Positions 7,934 to 15,868 of a DNA stretch of 64,000 nt are shown here, piece by piece. The stretch covers positions 78,433 through 142,432 of the forward strand of contig JAFMAA010000004.1 of assembly GCA_029785235.1 (NCBI GenBank), in the 5' to 3' direction. Source of the DNA: Nitrososphaerota archaeon (GTDB lineage: Archaea > Thermoproteota > Nitrososphaeria > Nitrososphaerales > UBA183). The first letter of the stretch is position 1; the number at the start of each line of letters is the position of its first letter. The notes below the pieces were generated by a model, which ran no database searches, was not told the DNA's origin, and saw only the letters and a list, made by a program, of their open reading frames with translations. A program made the position numbers and the translations under genes.

Positions 7934-9030
7934 AGGGCAGCGACGACGCGGCGGAAAAGGTGCGCTTCTTCAACGTCAGCCTCATCAACGCGACCCCCAT
8001 GTCCATCCCGAAGTTCCCCCAGCCGCAGCGCCTCATGGGGGAGCTGACTCACTCCATCGAAGCCGCGAGCCCGAAGTTCGCCTGGGTCCAGTTCCTCTTC
8101 AGGCGGGTGAACCTTTCGCCCACTCTGGTTGCCCTGAAGAACTCCATGCACGTCGCAGCGGAGCAGATCAAGACTCCCAAGAGGAGCTGGATAGACGACA
8201 GCGAATCCGACAAGCCGGAGCTCTACCGCGACTGGTACAAGCGCTCCGGAGAGAGGGTCAAGAGGATCGACGCCATAGCCAACGCACCTCACGTCCTCCT
8301 CGCTATCCAAGGGATGTGGGTCGGGGACCCCCGACAGCTCTCGACCCTCCCATTCAAGGACTGCCACGACGAACTGGACAGGCTCGGGACCTTCGTCTAC
8401 AGAAACCCCTGGATGCTCGTCGAACTGGTTGAGCGGAGGATGGTCACCGACGTGTCGCCCTACTTCATGAGCTACGCCCGCTCCCGCCTGGAGCCCCCGT
8501 CGTTCCTCATCACCCAGGAGGAGATCCCCTACTTCCTCCACCTGCCCGTCTTCAAGGGCCTCGAGTTCCCGAAGTCCCTCCTCGGAAAGACCGCGTTCTC
8601 CCCCCTGGTTCCGTCCGGCGGAGTGGAGCAGGCCGGCACCAAAGGGGCTGCCGCCCCGTCCACGGGCTCCAACATCATGGCGCTGGCTAAGGTGCCGGAG
8701 ATCAAAGAGCCCCTGAAGGAACAGGCGGTCGAAAGGCTGGCGCTGCTTCCCTCGACGACCGTCAGGGGGTTCGAGGTGGTCTATTCGGAGGGCAGTACGG
8801 CCATCGTGCTTTCGTCGGGGACCAAGCCCGACGCACGGGAATATCTGGGAACCCTCGAGTCCGTCTACGGCAAACTGAGCGTCGTGGGAACTTACCCGAA
8901 GCCTGACTTCCTAGCGAAGATTCCGAGCCTCGTCGGGCTGAAACTTGCGCCCAGGACAGTATCACCGCCGTCGAGGATAAACCGGGTCTGGAATTGGATC
9001 AGAAGGCGGTCAGGGCCGGCCCCGCGTTAA
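7930..9030 (+). CDS. N-terminal partner of a VirD4/HerA-type DNA translocase
   Basis: A 366-residue protein starting at ATG 7930, overlapping the previous stop by ATGA. It contains FLITQEEIPYFLHLP near residue 200, a motif that in many conjugation-type HerA/DUF87 ATPases lies just N-terminal to the nucleotide-binding domain. The downstream gene begins directly with that nucleotide-binding domain. I therefore read the two as halves of one ancestral coupling or VirB4/VirD4-like protein. No Walker motif is present in this half. It may load or regulate the ATPase at the membrane. The function is inferred from motif and adjacency. Confidence 0.55.
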   Translation: MKGSDDAAEKVRFFNVSLINATPMSIPKFPQPQRLMGELTHSIEAASPKFAWVQFLFRRVNLSPTLVALKNSMHVAAEQIKTPKRSWIDDSESDKPELYRDWYKRSGERVKRIDAIANAPHVLLAIQGMWVGDPRQLSTLPFKDCHDELDRLGTFVYRNPWMLVELVERRMVTDVSPYFMSYARSRLEPPSFLITQEEIPYFLHLPVFKGLEFPKSLLGKTAFSPLVPSGGVEQAGTKGAAAPSTGSNIMALAKVPEIKEPLKEQAVERLALLPSTTVRGFEVVYSEGSTAIVLSSGTKPDAREYLGTLESVYGKLSVVGTYPKPDFLAKIPSLVGLKLAPRTVSPPSRINRVWNWIRRRSGPAPR

Positions 9031-9061
9031 ATTGCGAACCTTCCTCCTTGACCGATTGTGA

Positions 9062-11497
9062 ATGGGGCAGACACTAACGGCCGACGACATGCTGTTCCAC
9101 ATGCTCGTCACAGGCGGGACGGGGAGCGGGAAGACCAACGCCGTCCTCCACATGCTGAACCTGTTCTACAACAAGAAGGAAGAGAGTAAGCCGCAGCCCG
9201 CTCTCTTTCTCTTCGACCCCGGAGGAGACGCCTCCATCGACCTCCTCCGTTCCATCCCCGAATCCGAGTGGAAGGACCGCGTGGCAATCCTCGACCCGCA
9301 GTACGTCTCCTTCGGCTTCAACCTCCTCTCCCTCCCTGAGGGGCTGACCCTCGACGAGAAGGCGGAGGTCCTCCAGACCCAGGTGGAGGAGTTCTCCATC
9401 CTCTTGTCTGACGTGTTCAACACCGACTCCTCGACCGCTCCACGCCTGATGTGGATCTTCAAGGGCGCCCTCTACTACCTCTACACCTTCACCGACGACC
9501 CGACGTTCTGGGACCTGTACAACATCATGCTGATGTTCACCAAGAGGAGCACCAACGAGATCGAGGACCTGCTGAGAAGGAGGGACGTCCAGCCCGAGGT
9601 CATCCACGAGACCATAGAGGCGATCTCCAAGCTCCCCCAGGACGCCTTCATGCCGGTCATCAACAGGATATCCAACTTCGTCCTTCCCCCCTCGTCGATA
9701 ACGTTCAGAACCTTCTGCGCCCGCAGGTCCACCTTCGACTTGGAGAAGCGCATGGAGCCGGGGATGCTCACAATCTTCAGGATACCCAGCAGCCTCCCGA
9801 ACGAGTTCCGCAGGCTCTTCGCGTCCGCCGTCGTCATGAAGCTCTACTTCGCCAGCCTGAAGCGTGCCAGGAGGCTCGAGAGGGCCGGGGAGGCCCCGGT
9901 GGCCAGGACGCCAGTCATCTTGGCGGCCGACGAGTTCCGGGACATCGCCCAGCTGCGGATCCTCAGGACCATCCTCTCCCAGTCGCGGAAGTTCGGCCTC
10001 TACCTCTGGATGGTGGTGCAGACCCTCTCGGAGATCCCCGACGACCTGCTGGACTCGATTCAGAGCAACGTCGGTTCCATCCTCGCCTTCAGGGGGAGCC
10101 CCGACGACGCCAGGAAGCTGGCGAAGCTGCTGTACCCGCAGAACACCGAGGCCGTGGAGTCTCTCATCCCGGGCCTGGAAGACTACACCGCGGTCGTGAG
10201 GAAGCGGCCCGTCGGGGGCAAGCCCATGGAGACCCCGTTCAGGGTCACCTTCCCAAAACTCCCCCTCGCGGCCGGGTACGCAGAGGCCATGCGCTTCCTG
10301 AGGGAGGACATGGAGAAGCTCTATGGCGGGACGGTGGGGGACAGGAACCTCATCTACAAGGACGAGCTCGAGAAGGCGAGGAAAGAGCGGGGGGACTGCC
10401 CGCTGGGAGGGCCGCTCTACTGGATGCCCCTCGCTTACCTCCACCGCATCGGGAACGAAATCGCCTTCTCCCACATGGCAAGGATATTCGAAGACAGGTA
10501 CGGCTGGGACAAGAACGTCCTGCAGATCGGGCTGAACTTCTTGGCCGACAGGGGCCTCGTCGGCGAGAGGGTGGAAGGCGGGCAGCTCTACATGGGGATA
10601 GACCCGCAAACGAAGCAGGCGATGTTCAAGGAACCTGAGACCGAGGATGAGAAGATGCAGGCCAGGCAGGTCCTCTACTCGATAACCCCGTCGGCTCAGG
10701 ACGAGTTCTTCAGGTTCGACTACAGGAAGTGGAGGAAGAACGGGCGGGTCGGAGGGCCGCTGCATGTCAGGGCGATGCGCCGCATCCTCGAGAAGTTCTG
10801 GGAGAAGGGGTACTGGTGCGCCTTCGACCGCGGGGACAGGGAAGGTCCCTTCCCCGACATCCTCTACATCAAGCCCCTCGTGAGCTACAAGCCCGGCAAG
10901 GAGGGGAAGCTCGTCGCCAGGATCGACCCCGACCACTGGGACGAGGAGAGCAGGAAGGCCCTGGAGATCGAGATCACGCCCGGCCTGAACCCCCAGCAGC
11001 TCACGAACAACTGGCAGAAGAACGTGGCCAGGTACCGCAAGGTCACCTTCGTCGTGGTTCTGCGGGACCAGATCCCGGAGATCATCAACACCCTGCAGGG
11101 CAAGGAGAGGACCACCTTCGACGTCGTCTGGGAGGACATCGGGCTCCCAGGGGACGAGATCAAGAACCTGGTTGCAGAAGGCGACGAGCCCAACGACGGC
11201 GGCGAGGACGAGCCCCTCATCGACAACACGCCGCCCTCGCCCGACCTTCACAGGAACGAGACCCGGCTCCTGTCCCTCATACTGTCCCAGGGATACAGGA
11301 ACAAGACGGTGCTGGCGAAGGACCTCGGCGTGGACGAGAGGACGGTGACTCGCTACCTCGTCCATCTAGAGAAGCTCGGGCTCATATCGAGGGAAAAGAA
11401 GCGGTACATCCTGATGCAGGAGGGGCGGAAGGTGGCGGAGGGCTTCAAGGCGTCTGACCACTCGGACGACCCCGACAAACAGGCCAAGCTGGGCTGA
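9062..11497 (+). CDS. HerA/VirD4-like (DUF87) ATPase with C-terminal winged helix
   Basis: An 811-residue ATPase. It begins almost at the P-loop: Walker A GGTGSGKT at residues 18-25, followed by FLFDPGGD; Walker B is near residue 290 (LAADEFRD), with a sensor-like VVQTLSEIP after it. This is the TrwB/VirD4/HerA pattern that pumps DNA through a membrane channel during conjugation. The middle region is uncharacterised. The C-terminus (about 730-800) is a winged helix with LAKDLGVDERTVTRYL, an unusual fusion that could bind DNA, perhaps the iterons that start two bases after its stop. ATG 9062 has a GTTAAATTG box about 35 bases upstream. The family call is good; a conjugative role is inferred. 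Confidence 0.8.
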   Translation: MGQTLTADDMLFHMLVTGGTGSGKTNAVLHMLNLFYNKKEESKPQPALFLFDPGGDASIDLLRSIPESEWKDRVAILDPQYVSFGFNLLSLPEGLTLDEKAEVLQTQVEEFSILLSDVFNTDSSTAPRLMWIFKGALYYLYTFTDDPTFWDLYNIMLMFTKRSTNEIEDLLRRRDVQPEVIHETIEAISKLPQDAFMPVINRISNFVLPPSSITFRTFCARRSTFDLEKRMEPGMLTIFRIPSSLPNEFRRLFASAVVMKLYFASLKRARRLERAGEAPVARTPVILAADEFRDIAQLRILRTILSQSRKFGLYLWMVVQTLSEIPDDLLDSIQSNVGSILAFRGSPDDARKLAKLLYPQNTEAVESLIPGLEDYTAVVRKRPVGGKPMETPFRVTFPKLPLAAGYAEAMRFLREDMEKLYGGTVGDRNLIYKDELEKARKERGDCPLGGPLYWMPLAYLHRIGNEIAFSHMARIFEDRYGWDKNVLQIGLNFLADRGLVGERVEGGQLYMGIDPQTKQAMFKEPETEDEKMQARQVLYSITPSAQDEFFRFDYRKWRKNGRVGGPLHVRAMRRILEKFWEKGYWCAFDRGDREGPFPDILYIKPLVSYKPGKEGKLVARIDPDHWDEESRKALEIEITPGLNPQQLTNNWQKNVARYRKVTFVVVLRDQIPEIINTLQGKERTTFDVVWEDIGLPGDEIKNLVAEGDEPNDGGEDEPLIDNTPPSPDLHRNETRLLSLILSQGYRNKTVLAKDLGVDERTVTRYLVHLEKLGLISREKKRYILMQEGRKVAEGFKASDHSDDPDKQAKLG

Positions 11498-11498
11498 C

Positions 11499-11612
11499 TG
11501 TCACCATTCGCCCAGACTTGTCACCATTTCCCCCAAAAATGTCACCATCCACGCGGGAAATGTCACCATCTGCCCCTGGTTTTGTCACCCTTCGTGCGCA
11601 GAATGTCACCAT
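11499..11612. repeat. Array of six iteron-like direct repeats
   Basis: TGTCACCAT is repeated at 11499, 11519, 11540, 11561 and 11604, with a one-base variant (TGTCACCCT) at 11583. Spacing is 20, 21, 21, 22 and 21 bases, about two helical turns, so all copies face the same side of the DNA. This is the layout of plasmid replication iterons or of a multi-site operator. It begins directly after the ATPase gene that ends in a winged helix. Confidence 0.8.
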
Positions 11613-11720
11613 GTGCTGGCCTCTAGACATCTTTTCGTGACAGAAATTCCTCGCAAACCACGGCTCTTTTGGAAAGGCTTTCCCCGCGTTAAATACTCCA
11701 GACGACTTCGAGGGCGCTAT

Positions 11721-11999
11721 TCATAGCAAACCCCCCCTAAACGGAACAGAGACGCGTTCCAGTAAGGAACGAGTCGTTTGGCACCACCAGCGGTGCTTCT
11801 GAAAGAGCAAACTCGCACCCGCTTTCCCATTTTTGTCGCGCCATTCTTCCAACCGGGGTCTGCCGTCGTTTAGCCGTCTCTCAGGAATGCCCACCAAAGG
11901 GACGTAAAACTGCTCCCCGGCGCCGGCGAACGGCGGCTGGAAGCCCGGAGGTGGAGGTCGCTCCGCCCTGCTCTCTGAAATCCAAGTTGCAATAGACAT
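11721..11999 (-). CDS. Doubtful ORF, 92 aa
   Basis: ATG at 11999 opens a 92-residue frame with a Pro-rich start and a basic, Trp-containing end (KHRWWCQTT). It is the best coding candidate in the otherwise empty stretch 11613-12195 between the iterons and the TFB gene. No family is recognised and no clear TATA box or ribosome site was seen. The stretch also holds a plus-strand GTTAAATACTCC box near 11690 that could start a leader or an untranslated RNA for the downstream TFB gene. Confidence 0.25.
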   Translation of the reverse strand: MSIATWISESRAERPPPPGFQPPFAGAGEQFYVPLVGIPERRLNDGRPRLEEWRDKNGKAGASLLFQKHRWWCQTTRSLLERVSVPFRGGLL

Positions 12000-12195
12000 C
12001 TTGGGCCATATTCGGAGATAGAACAGAGGTCGTCCTGCTCGTGATTTTCGCCCCCAGCGGCGAGCATTGAACTTCTGGCAGAGGCTCAGAAGGACACCAC
12101 CATCCGCTTCCAGACCCCGTTCTCCTGCCGCCAGCCAGCGACGGCCTTCCCAGCTCTCGGGCCGGCCCAGGGCAAACCAACCAGGAGGCGAAACA

Positions 12196-13125
12196 ATGGA
12201 GAGTCTACAGAACGTCGAACGCTGCCGTGAATGCAGGGGCCATGTCGTGCAGGCAGGCGAAGAGTTCGTCTGCACCAGCTGCGGAGTCGTGGCCAGGAAG
12301 GTGGAGGAGGAAAAGTACCACCTCGAATTCCACATCGAAGCCCCCAGCCAACTATCGGACCGCCACCTCGGCTCCTACGTCGGGGACAGGTCCGACAAGG
12401 ACTCAAACGAGTCTTTCAACGGAATCAGTACCATCGGCTTCGCCAAGAAGCTCTCGGACAACATGGGGGTCGACGGCGGAGAAAGGAACTGCAAGGCCAT
12501 CATCAGGATGGTGGCCGACAGGCTCGCCCTTCCCCCCTTCGTCAGGGACAACGCCGCAGCCCTGTCCGAGAAGATGCTGGCCGGCAGCAGGACAAGCGGA
12601 AAGGGCCGTCGGACGTCGATCCCGGCCATATCCACATATGCCATCCTCTCCGCCTGCAGGGAGGCTGGGCTGGACCACGTCAGCTCGAAGAGCGTCCTCC
12701 GTGCCCACGCCGACATGGGGCACAAGGTGACAAGGTCCGCCCTGCTCCACATGGGCTTGGAGTCCAAGACCCCCTTCAGGCCTGCCGACCCCGCAATCCT
12801 CCTCAGGAACGTGATGGCGGGCCTTGAGTCCAACGAGGCCGTCCTCAAGAGGCTGAGGAAGGAGGGGTCCGAGCCGGGTCCCTACTTCAGGGGCCTGCTG
12901 CAGGCCTCCCAGGGCGTCCTCGCCTCCCTCAACGGCCTGAGGGACGGACGCAACCCCAGGACGGTGGCAGCGGCCTCCGTCTACATCGCCTCGCGCAAAA
13001 TGGCCCCCAGGGCTGTGATGCAGAGGGAGGTCGCCGAGGTCGTAGGGGTGGCCGAGTACACCGTCCGTGAGTTCGCCGCCCTTGCGGCCAAGGAGCTGGG
13101 CCCGTTAAATGCGGGCCCCTCCTAG
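12196..13125 (+). CDS. Divergent transcription initiation factor B (TFB)
   Basis: A 309-residue TFB/TFIIB relative. The N-terminal zinc ribbon has CREC and CTSC pairs (residues about 10-30), followed by a linker and two cyclin-like repeats (about 90-190 and 210-305). In standard TFB the protein recruits RNA polymerase and recognises the BRE and TBP-TATA complex. The linker (B-reader) region is divergent from the usual sequence. ATG 12196 is chosen because AGGAGGCGA lies about six bases upstream, whereas the longer frame has a shadow-like composition. It lies on the plasmid-like region downstream of the iterons, so it is probably an element-borne TFB that favours the element's own promoters; that part is inference. 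Confidence 0.85.
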   Translation: MESLQNVERCRECRGHVVQAGEEFVCTSCGVVARKVEEEKYHLEFHIEAPSQLSDRHLGSYVGDRSDKDSNESFNGISTIGFAKKLSDNMGVDGGERNCKAIIRMVADRLALPPFVRDNAAALSEKMLAGSRTSGKGRRTSIPAISTYAILSACREAGLDHVSSKSVLRAHADMGHKVTRSALLHMGLESKTPFRPADPAILLRNVMAGLESNEAVLKRLRKEGSEPGPYFRGLLQASQGVLASLNGLRDGRNPRTVAAASVYIASRKMAPRAVMQREVAEVVGVAEYTVREFAALAAKELGPLNAGPS

Positions 13126-13131
13126 GAGGGC

Positions 13132-13638
13132 ATGGGAACAGGGAAGCGGAGGCGAAGGAAGATGGACACTCCGTACGCCCGCATCACCGAGATCAGGGAG
13201 GCAGTGACCAGCGCAGAGGCGAACGAGTGCCTCGGCAGTGGCTTCGTCCTGATCAAGGCGGTGGAGAAGAGGGACACCGACGCGCTCGGCAGACAGGCGA
13301 GCAGCATCGTCTACATCCTCGGCAAGCTGAAGGACCACAACGGCAACGGAAACGGACACGCAGCATCGATGCCGTCTACCACCAGCGAACCAGTCAACAT
13401 CATGGACGACACGCCCCACATCAACCCTTCTATCCTCGAAGGCCGGCCCTGGAAGTCCTACGCCAGCGGCGAGGGCGAGTGGACCTTCGTCGTCAACCAG
13501 GACGGGTCGCCCGTCGCAGAACTGGAGCCAGCGAAGGAGTTCTTGGAGAGGCTGGGGAGCGGCGAAGACCTCGTCGTTGGGGGCTACAAGTACCGCCTGC
13601 GCGGCAAGTTCCTGAAGCGCTACCCCGTGAACGCATAG
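13132..13638 (+). CDS. Hypothetical element protein, 168 aa
   Basis: The N-terminal part (about 15-65) contains ITEIREAVTSAEANECLG and GFVLIKAVEKRD, a short beta-alpha unit seen in many small hypothetical proteins of mobile elements; then comes a linker rich in Gly/Asn and a C-terminal basic segment. Function unknown. Two starts are possible. ATG 13132 lies about 25 bases after a GTTAAATGC box (leaderless), while ATG 13162 has GGAGG nine bases upstream. It follows the TFB gene closely and precedes the ArdC-like gene, so the three probably form one element operon. Confidence 0.55.
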   Translation: MGTGKRRRRKMDTPYARITEIREAVTSAEANECLGSGFVLIKAVEKRDTDALGRQASSIVYILGKLKDHNGNGNGHAASMPSTTSEPVNIMDDTPHINPSILEGRPWKSYASGEGEWTFVVNQDGSPVAELEPAKEFLERLGSGEDLVVGGYKYRLRGKFLKRYPVNA

Positions 13639-13654
13639 GGGCTGGTGCATTCTC

Positions 13655-14494
13655 GTGCAGACAGCAGAAGACCCAGCGGAAGCTGTCGACCAAACACAAG
13701 CGTCCTGGAGGGAGCGCGCCAACGTCGAGCTGGAGAAGATCATCCAGCTGTTCTCGTCAGCCCAGCTCCCCGACCTCTGTGCGAAGGCCTTGATCAATGC
13801 CCCCGAGAAGCCCTCCTCCAGGTGGTCCTTCGGCAATCAAATCCTGATGCTCCTCGCGGGAACATCTGACGCCAGAGGATTCAGGCAGTGGAACGAGGTC
13901 GGGCGCTACGTTCGAAAGGGAGCCAAGGCCTTCCGGATCCTCGGCCCGGTCTTCGTCAAGAAGCGCCTCGAAAGCACCGACCCAAACGACGATGAGGAGA
14001 TCGAGGTCCTCGTCGGCTTTAGGGCCATCCCAGTCTTCAGGTTCGAGGAAACGGAGGGCGCAGAACTGCCAATCTACAAGCCAAGGGACCCTCCTCCTCT
14101 CCTCGAGGTCGCCGAGAGGTTCGGGATGAAGGTGAACTATCTGCGCCTCTCAGCCGGGGTGCTCGGAATGACCGATTACGAGCGGCAGGTCATCACCCTG
14201 GCCACCGAGGACTGGACGACCTTTTTCCACGAACTCGCACACGCCATTCACAGGTCCTACGAGCCGAAGACAAATCACGGCCAGGAACCCGAAGCAGAAA
14301 CCATCGCCCAACTCGTCGCAGCGACTCTCGCCAGGCTCTACGGCAGGCCCGACGACACCTTCTCATGGACGTACGTGGCCGGCCAAGCCCAGTCCAGCAG
14401 CCCACGCGAGGTCGGCGCCATGTGCATTCGGGTCCTAGACCGAGTCGAGAAGGTTCTCGACCTAATCTACCCGGTCAGCGGCATTGGTCGATAG
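13655..14494 (+). CDS. ArdC-like antirestriction protein with zinc-metallopeptidase motif
   Basis: A 279-residue protein. The N-terminal domain (about 15-120) with SRWSFGNQILMLL and an FRQWNEVGRYVRKGAKAF stretch matches the ssDNA-binding domain of ArdC proteins (DUF1738 type). The C-terminal domain (about 150-260) carries FFHELAHAIH, an HExxH zinc site, with an EPEAETIAQ helix that could supply the third ligand. ArdC proteins are carried by conjugative plasmids and protect incoming single-stranded DNA from restriction. Finding it next to VirD4/HerA-like genes supports a conjugative-element origin for this region. GTG at 13655 is the longest start and is uncertain. Confidence 0.8.
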   Translation: MQTAEDPAEAVDQTQASWRERANVELEKIIQLFSSAQLPDLCAKALINAPEKPSSRWSFGNQILMLLAGTSDARGFRQWNEVGRYVRKGAKAFRILGPVFVKKRLESTDPNDDEEIEVLVGFRAIPVFRFEETEGAELPIYKPRDPPPLLEVAERFGMKVNYLRLSAGVLGMTDYERQVITLATEDWTTFFHELAHAIHRSYEPKTNHGQEPEAETIAQLVAATLARLYGRPDDTFSWTYVAGQAQSSSPREVGAMCIRVLDRVEKVLDLIYPVSGIGR

Positions 14495-14537
14495 ACCGAC
14501 TTGCGGCCCGTTTTATCCAAGGCCGCACCCATGCTTC

Positions 14538-15095
14538 ATGTACAACCCACGCGGGTTGAAGAGCCGCCTCTGCCTCCGATGTGGCGCACTTGGACCCCAC
14601 AGGACCCTGTACGCCAGGAGCGAAGTGGGTGGGAGGACGCAATGGCTCCAACTCTTCTGGACCTGCGAAACCTGCAACTCGTTGAACCACGTCATCGTCC
14701 CCTGCTACACGGTCAGATTCCTGCCTTCCTCCCTGCCGTCGAGCCTGGCCAAAGCCGTCGTGGACACCCTGCAAGATCATCCACTCGATTTCGAGGAGCT
14801 CTTGGAACGCCTGAGGCGGAAAGGGGTGGAAGGCGTCCCCCATCTGTTCAACTCCGACCTCACGATGGTCTTGGAGTTCTTGAAGGGGAGTGGGATTGTC
14901 ACAGAGGAGGTCGTGGACCGGACACATAGAGCCCTGGAGACCCTCAGGGGGACGATGGGTCGCTCGGTGCACCTGGGGGCCTGCCCTGCCGACGGCAGCA
15001 CGAGGCTTGTTTCGCTGTACTTCAAGCGGGATCAGCAGTTAGTCCGGGCCGGCATCTTCTGCGTCTCCTGTGGCTACCACAAGATCGACCCCTGA
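14538..15095 (+). CDS. Cysteine-rich zinc-ribbon protein, 185 aa
   Basis: Starting at ATG 14538 the product has an N-terminal ribbon (CLRC then CETC, about residues 10-45), a helical middle and a C-terminal CVSC pair. The earlier in-frame start at 14484 would add a stretch with no features, so the shorter form is preferred. The family is unknown. It is the last gene of the plasmid-like operon and is followed by a hairpin and a T-run. A role in nucleic-acid binding is plausible from the ribbons only. Confidence 0.6.
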   Translation: MYNPRGLKSRLCLRCGALGPHRTLYARSEVGGRTQWLQLFWTCETCNSLNHVIVPCYTVRFLPSSLPSSLAKAVVDTLQDHPLDFEELLERLRRKGVEGVPHLFNSDLTMVLEFLKGSGIVTEEVVDRTHRALETLRGTMGRSVHLGACPADGSTRLVSLYFKRDQQLVRAGIFCVSCGYHKIDP

Positions 15096-15144
15096 GCCGT
15101 ATACTCCCACGGCTGGTATTATAGGCCCCCCTCCTCTCTTTTTT
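15095..15144 (+). terminator. Hairpin followed by T-rich tract
   Basis: GCCGT and ACGGC (about 15095-15112) can pair around an eight-base loop, and a run of six T occurs at 15139-15144 after a pyrimidine-rich stretch. It follows the last gene of the conjugation-like region. Archaeal termination mainly uses T-runs, so this is a reasonable terminator candidate. Confidence 0.35.
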
Positions 15145-15283
15145 GCCCCGCCTCCGCGGGTATACGGCTGCGCACTTAACCCCCACTCCCTCCCGGGGGC
15201 TGAGACACCGCCGGCCGTCGCAGGGCTTAACTCGGGTGCGGGGCCGGAACCGGCTGTACTTGGCGTACGAAGCAGCACTGGAG

Positions 15284-15868
15284 GTGCTCGTTGGAATGAT
15301 CATAGGGTCCTTTGCGGTGTACCTTGCTCTCCGTTCCCACTTTGCGGGCCGGGTGGTCTCCCAGGCCCAGGGGATGGCGTCGCAGATGTTCGAGTCGCAG
15401 AAGTCGCAGCTGGAGGTGTCGTTCCGGAATGAATACGAAGCGAAGCTGGGGGAGTGGAAGGCGACTACGCTGGCCCAGGCCATCGAGGAGAACAGGGCGG
15501 ACGCCGTGTATACTTCTAGGGCGGTATTGAAGGGGAAGATTGCAGAGCAGATTGCACCACTGTTACCGGGATTCCTAGCGAAGTACAACCCGGCGGATGC
15601 CCGATTCATTGGATCGCCCATCGACTACATCATCTTCAGGAACATGAGCAAGGGGGATGGCTCGGAGGACTCGATTGAGATTGTGTTCCTGGATGTCAAG
15701 ACGGGGAAGGCTGGGCTGAATCCTATTCAAAAGAAGATCGAGGCCGCGGCAACCGACAGGAGAATCAGCTTTGACGTCTTGAGAATCAGCGAACAGGTGG
15801 CTTCTGGCGATAACTCGTCAGAGACTGGAACGAAGTCGCTACAAGATACCCTAGAGCAGTCTTCGTGA
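15284..15868 (+). CDS. Membrane-anchored Holliday-junction-resolvase-like endonuclease (Endonuc_Holl type)
   Basis: The protein (about 194 residues) begins with a short hydrophobic anchor (LVGMIIGSFAVYLAL), then a coiled-coil-like helix, then a nuclease domain with KYNPADARFIGSPIDYIIF and IVFLDVKTGKAGL. Those elements match the family of archaeal Holliday-junction-resolvase-related endonucleases (PF10107-like): the Asp of GSPID and the D-x-K of FLDVKTG are the expected PD-(D/E)xK catalytic residues. Possible starts are TTG 15260, GTG 15284 or ATG 15296. Its 3' end overlaps the convergent gene by 18 bases. Role unknown; a phage- or element-DNA nuclease is plausible in this island. Confidence 0.7.
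   Translation: MLVGMIIGSFAVYLALRSHFAGRVVSQAQGMASQMFESQKSQLEVSFRNEYEAKLGEWKATTLAQAIEENRADAVYTSRAVLKGKIAEQIAPLLPGFLAKYNPADARFIGSPIDYIIFRNMSKGDGSEDSIEIVFLDVKTGKAGLNPIQKKIEAAATDRRISFDVLRISEQVASGDNSSETGTKSLQDTLEQSS

Noticed and set aside
9074..11365. Long minus-strand frame of 763 residues
   Set aside because: It mirrors the ATPase gene; its composition (Val, Glu, Leu, Gly, His-rich without motifs) is that of an antisense shadow in high-G+C DNA.
11499..11612. CRISPR array reading of the repeats
   Set aside because: The repeat unit is only 9 bases and the spacers are 11-13 bases, far too short for CRISPR; no cas gene is near.
12067..12195. Upstream extension of the TFB gene
   Set aside because: The extra N-terminus has no TFB features, and a strong AGGAGGCGA ribosome site precedes ATG 12196.
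14475..14972. Minus-strand frame of 165 residues
   Set aside because: Antisense to the cysteine-rich protein gene, whose CxxC pairs favour the plus strand.
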